Below, piece by piece: positions 36,686 to 44,802 of a DNA stretch of 64,000 bases. The stretch's first letter is position 1. The number at the start of each line of letters is the position of its first letter. Position numbers and translations under genes: made by a program. The notes below the pieces were generated by a model. That model did not search any database, was not told the origin of the DNA, and saw nothing but the letters and a program-made list of their open reading frames with translations. This DNA comes from Sphingomonas sp. (lineage in GTDB: Bacteria > Pseudomonadota > Alphaproteobacteria > Sphingomonadales > Sphingomonadaceae): positions 124,001-188,000 of the forward strand of contig NZ_JANINP010000007.1 of the NCBI RefSeq assembly GCF_024508665.1. The letters are read 5' to 3'.

Positions 36686-37486
36686 TCAGGCTGCCATCCG
36701 CAGTGTAGCCGTGCGCGCAGCGCGCGCGATGCATTCGCGGCCATACCAATCGACCTGAAGGTCGGCAAACCCCTTGGCCTTGAGCGTGTCGAGGAATTGT
36801 TGCGGGTCGCCGCCGAAATCGTGAAGTTCGATGGCAACGCGATCGGTGATGTCGAGCAATCGGCTGCCGCGTTCCGTCATGAAGAACTCGCTGCCCTCGA
36901 TGTCGCATTTGAGGAAGTCGATGTGATCGATCGCGTATCGCCGCAGGAATTCGTCTTCGTTGATCGTCGGCACGCCGCCGTAAGCGGGATCGTTTTCAAA
37001 ATCGCGGCGCTGCTTATCGGTGAAGATGCCGATGAACGCTCGGCACAATTGTGCGCGATCCTGAAAGCCGTTGACCGCCATCGTCGCCGCCCATTTTGCG
37101 CCGAGCGGCGCGCTGGGTTCGATTGCAATCAACCGCGCAGTGGGATTGGCGGCAAGTGCCTGCGCAGAAAAATTGCCCATATTGGCACCGAGATCGACGA
37201 CAGTGCCGTGATCGGGCACGCGCAGGAAACCGCCGCCGGCATAGACATCGCGGACCCATATCTCGCGCAACCCACTGAAGGCGCTTTCGCCGGTCAGAAG
37301 CGCGTTCCCGATGGCGTGGCGGACACGGAACGGACCGGTCCCCATCAGTCGGTCGGCAGCCAATAAATTGCGGGTCTTCAGCGCGGATGGCAAAGTTGCG
37401 GCAACGCACGCCAGCCAACGTAGCGCGGTGCCGATACCCGCAACGCGGGCGATACCCCTGAAATCTCCGAACAGCTTTGCCAACAT
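36686..37486 (-). CDS. FkbM family methyltransferase
   Basis: 266 residues. HGTVVDLGANMGNFSAQAL is SAM motif I, LIAIEPSAPLGAKW follows, and IDFLKCDIEGSEFFM is the FkbM signature. Ends two bases before the ATG of the polymerase candidate. ATG 37486 is used; a TTG at 37507 in the same frame would add seven residues, and neither has a clear Shine-Dalgarno. Predicted sugar O-methyltransferase. A 185-base gap separates it from the next gene upstream, so a promoter may lie there. Confidence 0.84.
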   Translation of the reverse strand: MLAKLFGDFRGIARVAGIGTALRWLACVAATLPSALKTRNLLAADRLMGTGPFRVRHAIGNALLTGESAFSGLREIWVRDVYAGGGFLRVPDHGTVVDLGANMGNFSAQALAANPTARLIAIEPSAPLGAKWAATMAVNGFQDRAQLCRAFIGIFTDKQRRDFENDPAYGGVPTINEDEFLRRYAIDHIDFLKCDIEGSEFFMTERGSRLLDITDRVAIELHDFGGDPQQFLDTLKAKGFADLQVDWYGRECIARAARTATLRMAA

Positions 37487-37671
37487 GGATAGGGTCGTTT
37501 CCGCCAATGCGTTTGTCCGCGCCGTCCTAGGCGGGTCGGTCCGAGGGGGTCAATGCGCTAATCCGGCGTGCAATCGCACCGGAGGAGCTGGTGAGATGGC
37601 TGGTCGGCCGGTGCGCGAAGGTGGGTTGGGTCTGAAGTCCTGCAGAATGAAGGCGATGCGGCCGGAATCGT

Positions 37672-38745
37672 TCAGAGAACGTTGACGAGCAATCCCCGTT
37701 CCATCAACAGCGTCGCAATCTCTCCGGCGCGCGCCTCCAGCGAATAGGCCGGCACGCACCGGGCGTGGCCGGCTTCCGCGATGGCCGCGCGCTCGGCCTC
37801 GTTCGTGAGATAGTGTCCGATGCGCTCGATCAGCTGTTCGTCGCCGGTGAAGACATCGATCTCGCGTCCGGGCTCGTAAAGCGCGCGTACCTCGTCATTG
37901 TCGACATGGAGCATGAATCCGCCCGCGGCGGGAATCTCGAACGTCCGGGTCGAAGTCAGGTCCTGCCATTTATCCGATCCGACTTCGCCGTGATGGATGG
38001 CCAGGTTGATCCGCGTTTCCTCGATCGCGCGGGCAAAATAATCGCCGGTGAGTGGCGCGCCGAGAACAAAGGGCGCGAGTGGCGTTCCTTTGGCCATGTC
38101 GGTCCAGCCATTGCCGACGACGACGAAACGCTGGTCGGGGAAGGCGCGTGCGACCGCGGTCAGATGCGCGGCCTTGTGGGGCGAGGCATTGCCGATGAAA
38201 CCGATATCCCAGCGATAGGGGATCGCCCCCGGCGCGTGGCGGCGCGAATGGGCGCTGGGGCAATAGCCGTGATGGACGAAGGCATGCCGCGCCGGCCCGA
38301 CCAGCTTGTCGAGATAAGGCGCGTGATAGCTCTTGGACGTGACGATGAGATCGGTCGCGGCGAGCACCGCCTCGTCAACGCCGGCATGATCGAACAATAC
38401 GTCTGGATAGAAGACGACCACGCGTGTGCCGTTCGCGCGGAGGCGCTCGACCGTCGAACGCGCGATGTTGACCCCCTTGATCGTCAGCAGGAGCTCGACC
38501 TTGTTGAGCTCGGCAACGCGCAGGATTTCGGCATTATATTCGGCGATCGAGTTGTTCCACAGCAGCCGCGCCGCGCCGCGCGCCAGCCGGCCCCGACCAC
38601 GTACGACGAAATGGAGCAGATCGACCTCGGCGACGTCCCAGCCGAGCGCGCGAAATCCGCCGACCAGACCGCGTGCGGTCGAGCCGTGAATGAATTCGCT
38701 GGCGATCATCATCCGGATCGGCCGGACAGGAACGGTCGGGGTCAT
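37672..38745 (-). CDS. CgeB-like glycosyltransferase
   Basis: 357 residues. The N-terminal half (MMIASEFIHGSTARGLVGGFRALG, LLLTIKGVNIARSTVERLRANGTRVVVFYPD) and the C-terminal part (IGFIGNASPHKAAHLTAV, TFEIPAAGGFMLHVDNDEVRALYEPG) match the CgeB/Glyco_trans_1_2 group, in which the EIPAAGGF segment is characteristic. GT-B fold; several members act in surface glycan loci. ATG 38745 chosen (AGG about eight bases upstream); the open frame runs to 38835. It is the first gene of the long leftward run, so the region 38746-38983 should hold the operon promoter. Confidence 0.82.
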   Translation of the reverse strand: MTPTVPVRPIRMMIASEFIHGSTARGLVGGFRALGWDVAEVDLLHFVVRGRGRLARGAARLLWNNSIAEYNAEILRVAELNKVELLLTIKGVNIARSTVERLRANGTRVVVFYPDVLFDHAGVDEAVLAATDLIVTSKSYHAPYLDKLVGPARHAFVHHGYCPSAHSRRHAPGAIPYRWDIGFIGNASPHKAAHLTAVARAFPDQRFVVVGNGWTDMAKGTPLAPFVLGAPLTGDYFARAIEETRINLAIHHGEVGSDKWQDLTSTRTFEIPAAGGFMLHVDNDEVRALYEPGREIDVFTGDEQLIERIGHYLTNEAERAAIAEAGHARCVPAYSLEARAGEIATLLMERGLLVNVL

Positions 38746-38983
38746 TCGGTAGCCTGTTGCCGGACGCCCAGGCATAACCTGTAGAATTGCCGCACTATTG
38801 CCCCTTCGAGGATTCGGCCATTTGCTCGACCGCACCGCTATAGGGGCATGAGCGTCCGGTAAACAGCCGACATGGCGGCCGGGCGATGCTTGCTTGCCAA
38901 TGCCCGCTTGATCGCGGGCGAGCGGGGTGCCTATCTGCGGGCATGAATATCCGGGTTATCTGTTTTGCCGGGCGATACGCGTC
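38746..38983. promoter_or_regulatory. divergent intergenic region, presumed promoter of the 20-kb leftward operon
   Basis: 238 bases with no supported gene between two divergent units. By position it must drive the leftward glycosyltransferase operon and the rightward phosphatase-nucleotidyltransferase-galU unit. I saw one small hairpin-like inverted repeat (CCCGC/GCGGG around 38908-38923) and no convincing sigma-70 promoter. Assigned by position only. Confidence 0.35.
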
Positions 38984-39766
38984 ATGATCGCGCGGCGGTT
39001 GAAGAATCTGTTCGGCGGCAGCGCGCCTGGTAGCGCGGCGACGGCGTCGAATGGCGCGCATCTGCCGCCGGGCGAGCGACTCTATGCGATCGGGGACGTG
39101 CACGGCCGGCTGGATCTGTTGACGCACTTGCTCGACGCGATCGAGCGCGACGATGCGGCGCGCGGCACGGCGGACACGCGGATCGTGCTGCTAGGCGACC
39201 TGGTCGATCGCGGACCGCATTCGAAGCAGGTGATCGACCATCTGTTGACGCGCGACTGGGGCACGCGGCGACCGGTGTTCCTGAAAGGCAATCACGAGGA
39301 AGTGTTCCTGCTGACGCTGGGCGGCAATTTGGAGGCGGCGCGGTTCTGGACGCGCATAGGCGGCGCCGAGACGATGGCGAGCTATGGCGTTTCGGAAGCG
39401 CTGATCGAATCGGGCGATACGCTGTCCTTGTGCGAGGATTTCGCCCGACGCGTGCCCGACGCGCACACCATGTTCCTGAACCGCATGACCGACACCCTGG
39501 TGGCCGGCGGCTATTGCTTCGTCCATGCGGGTCTCCGCCCGGGCGTGCCGCTCGATCGCCAGAAAGCCGAGGATCTGCGTTGGATCCGCGAACGCTTCCT
39601 CGATTTCGAAGGCAGCCACGGGACGATCGTCGTCCATGGTCATTCGATCAGCCCTGCGGTCGAGGAAAGACACAACCGCATCGGCATCGATACTGGCGCC
39701 TATGCCAGCGGGACGCTGACCGCGATCGGGATCGAGGCGGGGCACCGCTGGTTCCTCGCGACGTGA
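38984..39766 (+). CDS. metallophosphoesterase (PPP-type serine/threonine phosphatase family)
   Basis: 260 residues. All calcineurin-like metal motifs are visible in order: LYAIGDVHGRLDL, LLGDLVDRGPHS, FLKGNHEEV, FVHAGLRPG and VVHGHSI. These bind two metals and hydrolyse phosphomonoesters; related bacterial enzymes dephosphorylate proteins or diadenosine tetraphosphate. ATG 38984 is used; the frame is open to 38927. The stop overlaps the next gene by four bases (GTGA), so this phosphatase and the nucleotidyltransferase are translated together. A role in controlling the tyrosine kinase of the same locus is possible but not shown, as the fold suits Ser/Thr or nucleotide substrates. Confidence 0.88.
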   Translation: MIARRLKNLFGGSAPGSAATASNGAHLPPGERLYAIGDVHGRLDLLTHLLDAIERDDAARGTADTRIVLLGDLVDRGPHSKQVIDHLLTRDWGTRRPVFLKGNHEEVFLLTLGGNLEAARFWTRIGGAETMASYGVSEALIESGDTLSLCEDFARRVPDAHTMFLNRMTDTLVAGGYCFVHAGLRPGVPLDRQKAEDLRWIRERFLDFEGSHGTIVVHGHSISPAVEERHNRIGIDTGAYASGTLTAIGIEAGHRWFLAT

Positions 39767-40968
39767 GCGGCGGCGGTGCCTCCGCCGAATTCCTGCTGCT
39801 CGCGGCATGTTGCCGCTGGCCGACCGATGCGCCGGCGATCCGCGAGGCTGGTCAGGCGGCGATCGATTGGCACCGTTTCGTAAAACTGGCGCGACGCCAT
39901 CGCGTGCAGGGGTTCGCGCGGATCGGACTGGAAGCGGCGGCGATCGCCGTGCCCCCGGAGCTTGTCACGGCGCATCGCCGTCAGACCGCACGCAATTTGT
40001 TGTTGCTCGACGAGGCCGCGCGGATCGCCGGAATGCTGGCGGATGCGGATATTCCCGCCGCGTTTCTCAAGGGCGCGACGCTCGCCGAACTGGCTTATGG
40101 CGATCAGGCGGTGAAGCGGACACTCGACAATGACTTGCTAGTCCGCCCCGAGCAGGTCGCCGCGACGATCGAACTGCTTGCAGGCACCGGCTATCGCCTG
40201 ACGGATCCGGCGGTGCGGCTCGATGGGAAGCGGCTGTCCGTGCTGATCGACATGGTCAAGGAATGCACCTTGGTCCGGCCAGACAACAAGGCGATGCTCG
40301 ACCTTCATTGGCGCATGACGTCGGTCGAGGGGCTGCTCGCCGAGCCCGATCTGACCAGCGATCTGCGGACCGTGACGATCGGCAATCACCGGCTGCGGAC
40401 GCTCGGCGACGAGGCGTTGATGGTCTATCTTGCGGTCCATGGCGCGCGGCACGGCTGGTCGCGGCTCAAATGGCTCGCGGATTTCAACGCATTGCTGGTG
40501 GCGATGGACGCGATGGCGCTGGCGTCCTTGCGCGCGCGAGCCAAACGCGATGGCGTGGCACGGGCGATGGACCTTGCCCTGTTGCAGGCGAACCGATTGT
40601 TCGGAACCCCCGTACCTGACGATGTTGGCCGATCCCGACGCGTCCGCTGGCTTGCCACTTTGTCCGATGCGCTGATGCGCGGTGGCGACGAACTGGCCGA
40701 ACAGCACACGGTGCCGCGACGCTATATGGCGGTTGGCCATGTATCGGCGGTATTGCTCAAATCGAGTCCCATCTACCTCGCCAACGCGGCTTGGAGCAGC
40801 TGGGTATCGACGGGCGACGCCTTGGCGCTACCGCTCCCGCGCGCCGCGCGGCCACTCTATCTGTTGACCAGTCCGGCCGCCCGGATTGCCCGTGCCGCGC
40901 GCCGGATCGTCAATCGGGGCTTTTCGCGGTCGGCGCGGAGCCCTATGCGCGCCCGCCAGGAGAATTGA
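39763..40968 (+). CDS. nucleotidyltransferase family protein (NTP_transf_5-like)
   Basis: 401 residues starting with GTG 39763 inside the phosphatase stop. The nucleotidyltransferase core is at about 85-140: AAFLKGATLAELAYGDQA, then RTLDNDLLV, where the D-x-D pair would bind metal. Helical regions follow, ending with a basic tail. This fits the uncharacterised NTP_transf_5 family, found in polysaccharide and peptide-modification clusters. The target (a sugar, a peptide or a protein) is unknown. The coupling to a phosphatase gene and to galU, whose ATG directly follows its stop, suggests a role linked to nucleotide-sugar supply or its control. Longer frame to 39430 discarded. Confidence 0.8.
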   Translation: MSGGGASAEFLLLAACCRWPTDAPAIREAGQAAIDWHRFVKLARRHRVQGFARIGLEAAAIAVPPELVTAHRRQTARNLLLLDEAARIAGMLADADIPAAFLKGATLAELAYGDQAVKRTLDNDLLVRPEQVAATIELLAGTGYRLTDPAVRLDGKRLSVLIDMVKECTLVRPDNKAMLDLHWRMTSVEGLLAEPDLTSDLRTVTIGNHRLRTLGDEALMVYLAVHGARHGWSRLKWLADFNALLVAMDAMALASLRARAKRDGVARAMDLALLQANRLFGTPVPDDVGRSRRVRWLATLSDALMRGGDELAEQHTVPRRYMAVGHVSAVLLKSSPIYLANAAWSSWVSTGDALALPLPRAARPLYLLTSPAARIARAARRIVNRGFSRSARSPMRARQEN

Positions 40969-41832
40969 ATGTCGATCAAGCCGCTGCGCAAGGCCGTGTT
41001 CCCCGTCGGGGGGCTCGGTACCCGATTTCTGCCCGCCACCAAGGCGCTCCCCAAGGAAATGCTGCCGATCGTCGATCGCCCGCTGATCCAATATGCGGTC
41101 GACGAGGCGCTGGAGGCAGGGATCGAGCAGATGATCTTCGTCACCGGCCGCGGCAAGTCGGCGATCGAGGATCATTTCGACATCGCCTACGAACTCGAAT
41201 CGACGATGGCGCATCGTGGCAAGTCGCTCGAAATCCTTCACCAGACGCGCCTGAAGCCGGGCGCCGTCGCCTATGTGCGTCAGCAGGAGCCGATGGGTCT
41301 GGGGCACGCGGTATGGTGCGCGCGCGACATCGTCGGCGACGAGCCGTTCGCGATCTTCCTGGCCGACGAGCTGATGGTCGGTCAGCCCGGCTGCATGAAA
41401 CAGATGGTCGACGCCTATAATCGCGTCGGCGGCAATCTGGTCTGCGGCTTCGAAGTGCCGCCCGAGGAAACCGATCGCTACGGCATCATTTCCCCCGGCA
41501 AGCAGGACGGCGATCTGGTCGAGGTGACCGCCCTGGTCGAAAAGCCGAAGCTAGGCACCGCGCCATCGAACCTAATGATCCCAGGCCGCTACATCCTGCA
41601 GCCCGAAGTCATGCGGGTACTGGAGACGCAAGGGAAGGGCGCCGGCGGCGAGATCCAACTGACCGACGCGATGGCGCAGATGATCGGCGGACAGCCGTTC
41701 CACGCATACAAATTCGGCGGACGCCGCTTCGATTGCGGCGACAAGGCCGGCTATATCCAGGCGAATATCGCACTGGCGCTGGACCGTCCGGAAATCGGCC
41801 CGGCGGTGCGAAAGTTCATCGATACGCTTTAA
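40969..41832 (+). CDS. galU: UTP-glucose-1-phosphate uridylyltransferase
   Basis: 287 residues, standard length. Makes UDP-glucose from UTP and glucose-1-phosphate. The nucleotide loop GGLGTRFLPATKALPKEMLP is clear; further conserved parts are QYAVDEALEAGI, FVTGRGKSAIEDHFD and FLADELM. The ATG comes immediately after the stop of the previous gene and has AGGAGA seven bases upstream. UDP-glucose and, through other enzymes, UDP-GlcA are the obvious precursors for this polysaccharide locus. Stop codons of galU and the convergent gene share TTAA at 41829-41832. Confidence 0.97.
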   Translation: MSIKPLRKAVFPVGGLGTRFLPATKALPKEMLPIVDRPLIQYAVDEALEAGIEQMIFVTGRGKSAIEDHFDIAYELESTMAHRGKSLEILHQTRLKPGAVAYVRQQEPMGLGHAVWCARDIVGDEPFAIFLADELMVGQPGCMKQMVDAYNRVGGNLVCGFEVPPEETDRYGIISPGKQDGDLVEVTALVEKPKLGTAPSNLMIPGRYILQPEVMRVLETQGKGAGGEIQLTDAMAQMIGGQPFHAYKFGGRRFDCGDKAGYIQANIALALDRPEIGPAVRKFIDTL

Positions 41833-42605
41833 GTCCGGCACCCCGGACAGCCCGGATCCTTGGGCAGGCGGATCGTGCGGAACCTGAGCGACAGACCGTC
41901 GGCAAGCAGCAAGGTGCCGGCGGTGTCCTCGCCGAATGGCGCGATCGCCCGGACGACTTCGAGCGCGGCGAGGCTGCCCATCACGCCGGCCATCGCGCCG
42001 AGCACGCCGACATCGGCGCAGCTGACGCCCTCGCGCTCCGGGTCATGCCCGACGAAGCAGCGATAACAGGGCTTGTCGCTTTCCCAGCCGCGATAGACGC
42101 CGAGCTGGCCTTCGAACTGGCTGACCGCGGCCGAGACCAGCGGTATCCGGAGCGCCAATGCGGCATCGGCGACCGCCAGACGCGTCGCGAAATTGTCGGT
42201 ACCGTCGAGCACGACATCGGCCCCGGCGAGAATATCGTGCACATTGTCCCGGTCGATCCGCTCGCGACGACGGTCGACGGTCACATCGGGATCCAGTCCG
42301 GCGAGCGCCGCAGCCGCGGCATCCGTCTTGGCGGTGCCGATATCGGCGGTGCCGAACAAGGTCTGGCGCTGGAGATTGGAGAGGTCGACCGCATCGTCGT
42401 CGACGATCGTGATCCGACCGATCCCGGCCGCGACGAGATATTGCAGCGCCGGCGATCCTATCCCGCCCGCGCCGACCACTACGACACGAGCGCGACGCAA
42501 GGCCAACTGCCCGACGCCGCCAATTTCCTTCAAGACGATATGCCTGGCGAACCGCGACAGGTCGGTATCGGAAAGGGGCGTCGGCGAGAGGCTCACGGCC
42601 CCCAT
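41829..42605 (-). CDS. moeB: HesA/MoeB/ThiF family adenylyltransferase
   Basis: 258 residues. E1-like enzyme that adenylates the C-terminal Gly of a small sulphur-carrier protein (MoaD or ThiS). ATP-binding GAGGIGSPALQYL, DLSNLQRQTLF, DGTDNF and two zinc CxxC pairs (CYRC, CPGC). The symbol follows the common MoeB naming; a ThiF role is not excluded. ATG 42605 is used; GTG 42596 with a GTGA overlap on the preceding stop is a serious alternative. Longer frame to 42830 runs through the neighbour. Follows a small exported protein gene in the leftward run dut-orf-moeB. Confidence 0.88.
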   Translation of the reverse strand: MGAVSLSPTPLSDTDLSRFARHIVLKEIGGVGQLALRRARVVVVGAGGIGSPALQYLVAAGIGRITIVDDDAVDLSNLQRQTLFGTADIGTAKTDAAAAALAGLDPDVTVDRRRERIDRDNVHDILAGADVVLDGTDNFATRLAVADAALALRIPLVSAAVSQFEGQLGVYRGWESDKPCYRCFVGHDPEREGVSCADVGVLGAMAGVMGSLAALEVVRAIAPFGEDTAGTLLLADGLSLRFRTIRLPKDPGCPGCRT

Positions 42606-42994
42606 GTAAGGGTCATGCCGACATGGTACCAGCTGTCGGCCGCAGGCGGTGGGCCAGCGATATTGCCGCGCGCCGCCTTCTGAATGACACCGGCGGCAAA
42701 TTGCTCGACGGTGGGGCAGTTGATCGCTCGCGGTACGATCTTCACGGCCTCGCCGTTCGCCGCCGAGACGAGCACCACCATATCGACCTTGATGCTGGTC
42801 TTGCCGTCGACCGGGGCTGGCGCGACACACCGCCCGGCCGCGATCTCGTCATGGACGAACTTGGTCATGATCGCCGCATAATCCGGCGTCGTCGCCAATC
42901 GGAGGTCGGGCAGCCTCGACCAGTCGCTGGGCACAGCCGTCGGGACGGCTGTCGCAGCGGCCGCCTGGAAGAGCAGGAAGAGTCCGAACATCAT
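42593..42994 (-). CDS. small exported protein, unknown function
   Basis: 133 residues. Signal-peptide-like start (MMFGLFLLFQAAAATAV) followed by a small soluble domain with conserved-looking features SIKVDMVVLVSAANGEAVKIVPRAINCPTVEQFAAGV and a C-terminal GMTLTWGP. The pattern of a basic, beta-rich domain with a Cys and a final amphipathic strand resembles the C-terminal domain of TonB-type energy transducers, but this is weak. It starts eight bases after the dut stop and overlaps moeB by 3 to 13 bases depending on the moeB start. Open frame upstream to 43120 lies in dut and is not used. Not recognised further. Confidence 0.6.
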   Translation of the reverse strand: MMFGLFLLFQAAAATAVPTAVPSDWSRLPDLRLATTPDYAAIMTKFVHDEIAAGRCVAPAPVDGKTSIKVDMVVLVSAANGEAVKIVPRAINCPTVEQFAAGVIQKAARGNIAGPPPAADSWYHVGMTLTWGP

Positions 42995-43001
42995 TCGCCG
43001 A

Positions 43002-43448
43002 TTATCGACCAGTAGAGCCGAAACCGCCACTACCTCGATCAGTGTCGTCCAGGTCGGCCACTTCGTCCAGCGTCGCGCGTTGAACCGGGGCCGGAACGAG
43101 TTGGGCGATCCGGTCGCCACGGCCGATATCGAACGGCTGATCGCCCAGATTGGCGAGGATCACTTTCACTTCGCCGCGATAGTCATGGTCGATCGTGCCG
43201 GGGGTGTTGAGGCAAGTCACACCATGTTTGAGCGCCAGGCCCGACCGCGGACGGACCTGAACCTCATAGCCTTCGGGGATGGCGATCGCGAGGCCGGTCG
43301 CGACCGCGTGGCGGGCGCCCGGGGCCAGCGTCAGGGATTCGGCCGCAACCACGTCCATCCCGGCGGCGCCGGCAGTGGCATAAACCGGCAGCGGCAGGCC
43401 CTCGCCATGGGGCAGGCGCTTGACGGCGATACGAATGGGGGCGGTCAT
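43002..43448 (-). CDS. dut: deoxyuridine 5'-triphosphate nucleotidohydrolase
   Basis: 148 residues, trimeric dUTPase family. Hydrolyses dUTP to dUMP and PPi, lowering uracil misincorporation and feeding dTMP synthesis. All five motifs are present: [41 protein letters not shown] and [10 protein letters not shown] near the C-terminus. ATG 43448 matches the family start; the open frame to 43559 adds an unlikely proline- and arginine-rich leader. Located in the coaBC/dut neighbourhood common in Alphaproteobacteria. Confidence 0.96.
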   Translation of the reverse strand: MTAPIRIAVKRLPHGEGLPLPVYATAGAAGMDVVAAESLTLAPGARHAVATGLAIAIPEGYEVQVRPRSGLALKHGVTCLNTPGTIDHDYRGEVKVILANLGDQPFDIGRGDRIAQLVPAPVQRATLDEVADLDDTDRGSGGFGSTGR

Positions 43449-43585
43449 CTGGTCAGGGCACCTTTGCGACGGTCGTCTCGATCCGGAGCGGCCGAATCGA
43501 GGTTGCGAACCGCGTTGTAGGAGCGCCCAGGGTGGCGGGGGAAGGGGAGTTGCAAGCATTGCGCGGCTGACGCCACAATGAGGTC

Positions 43586-44062
43586 ATGACCGGGCGCTTC
43601 CAGATAGACATCGCCACCACCGCAGAGGACTTGCGGGCGGTTTCGGACTTGTTTCAGGGCTATGCCGCCTCCCTACCGGTCGATCTCGGTTATCAGGATT
43701 TCGCGGTCGAACTGGCGGGGTTGCCGGGCAAATATGCCGGGCCGGAGGGGGCGCTGCTGCTGGCTCGCGACCCGGCCGGGGCGCCGCTCGGTTGTATCGC
43801 GCTGCGGCCGCTCGACAATACGACCTGCGAGATGAAGCGGCTGTTTCTGCTCCCCGAAGCCCGGGGTATGGGACTCGGCCGCGCGCTGGCGGAAGCGGTC
43901 ATCGCGGCGGCGCGCGATCGGGGGTATCGCGAGCTCCGGCTCGACACCTTGCCGTCGATGACGAGCGCGATCGCCTTGTACGAAGGACTCGGGTTCGAGC
44001 GGATCGAGGCCTATTACGCACCCACGCCGCCGGGTACGGTGTTCATGGCGTTGGCGCTTTAA
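43586..44062 (+). CDS. GNAT family N-acetyltransferase
   Basis: 158 residues, single GNAT domain. Acetyl-CoA loop LLPEARGMGLGRALAEAV (R/Q-x-x-G-x-G/A type) and the following ELRLDTLPSMTSAIALYEGLGFE are characteristic. Moves an acetyl group from acetyl-CoA to an unknown amine. Divergent from dut and convergent with coaB; its stop shares TTAA with the coaB stop at 44059-44062. No context points to a particular substrate. Confidence 0.88.
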   Translation: MTGRFQIDIATTAEDLRAVSDLFQGYAASLPVDLGYQDFAVELAGLPGKYAGPEGALLLARDPAGAPLGCIALRPLDNTTCEMKRLFLLPEARGMGLGRALAEAVIAAARDRGYRELRLDTLPSMTSAIALYEGLGFERIEAYYAPTPPGTVFMALAL

Positions 44063-44694
44063 GCGAGCGCGGCGGCAATTCGATTGGCGAGGCGGGCGGC
44101 GACGTCGCGCTTGGGCAATCTTTCCCAGCTCTCAACACCCTCGGCCGAGACGATATGGACGCTGTTGGTGTCGCCGCCCATCACGTCACCCGACACGTCA
44201 TTGGCGACGATCCAATCGACGCCTTTCCTGGCCAGCTTGGCGCGGGCATGGTCGATCACATGCTCGGTCTCGGCGGCAAAGCCGACGACCAGGCGCGGGC
44301 GGCGAGGGTCGCGGGCAAGCGTCGCGAGGATGTCGGGGTTTTCGACCAGGTGGAGAACAGGCGGGCCGTTCGCGCCTTTCTTGATCTTCTGCGCGGATGC
44401 GTCGACCCGCCAATCCGCCACGGCGGCAACCATCACGGCGGCATCGGCGGGGAGGGCGGCATTGACCGCAGCCGCCATTTCGAGTGCGGTCTCGACGTCG
44501 ACGCGGTCCACACCCGGCGGTGTAGGCAGGGTTACCGGACCCGCGACCAAGGTCACCCGGGCGCCGAGCGCCGCCAGCGCGCCGGCGATGGCGAATCCCT
44601 GTTTTCCCGACGAACGGTTGGCAATGTAGCGCACCGGGTCGATCGGCTCATGGGTCGGGCCGGCAGTGACGATGATGTGGCGGCCGGCGAGCAC
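44059..44694 (-). CDS. coaB: phosphopantothenate-cysteine ligase (split-off CoaB half)
   Basis: 211 residues corresponding to the C-terminal half of bifunctional CoaBC. It joins phosphopantothenate to cysteine with CTP in CoA synthesis. VTAGPTHEPIDPVRYIANRSSGKQGFAIA is the CoaB signature; KIKKG and NDVSG follow. It starts with GTG 44694, directly after an in-frame TAG, with GAGGG seven bases before the GTG; that Shine-Dalgarno lies in the arm of a palindromic repeat. CoaB and coaC are in the same reading frame, 108 bases (36 codons) apart, as expected if a fused gene was opened by insertion. Confidence 0.92.
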   Translation of the reverse strand: MLAGRHIIVTAGPTHEPIDPVRYIANRSSGKQGFAIAGALAALGARVTLVAGPVTLPTPPGVDRVDVETALEMAAAVNAALPADAAVMVAAVADWRVDASAQKIKKGANGPPVLHLVENPDILATLARDPRRPRLVVGFAAETEHVIDHARAKLARKGVDWIVANDVSGDVMGGDTNSVHIVSAEGVESWERLPKRDVAARLANRIAAALA

Positions 44695-44700
44695 CTATCG

Positions 44701-44792
44701 ACCCTCACCCTTCCGCGGCTTCGCCGCTCCCTCCCTCTCCCAACGGGAGAGGGAAGGGGCCCGCCGCCGGAGGCGGTGGGAAGGGTGAGGGT
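44701..44792. repeat. multi-palindromic repeat element inserted between coaC and coaB
   Basis: A 92-base element. Outer arms 44701-44714 and 44779-44792 are perfect 14-base inverted repeats. Inside are a perfect 10-base-pair palindrome (44732-44741 with 44745-44754) and GC-rich mini-hairpins at 44715-44727 and 44763-44777. The right arm as read on the minus strand supplies AAGGGTGAGGG ahead of coaB. Structure is reminiscent of REP/BIME-type elements; it carries no protein. Confidence 0.85.
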
Positions 44793-44802
44793 GGAGAGGG
44801 AA

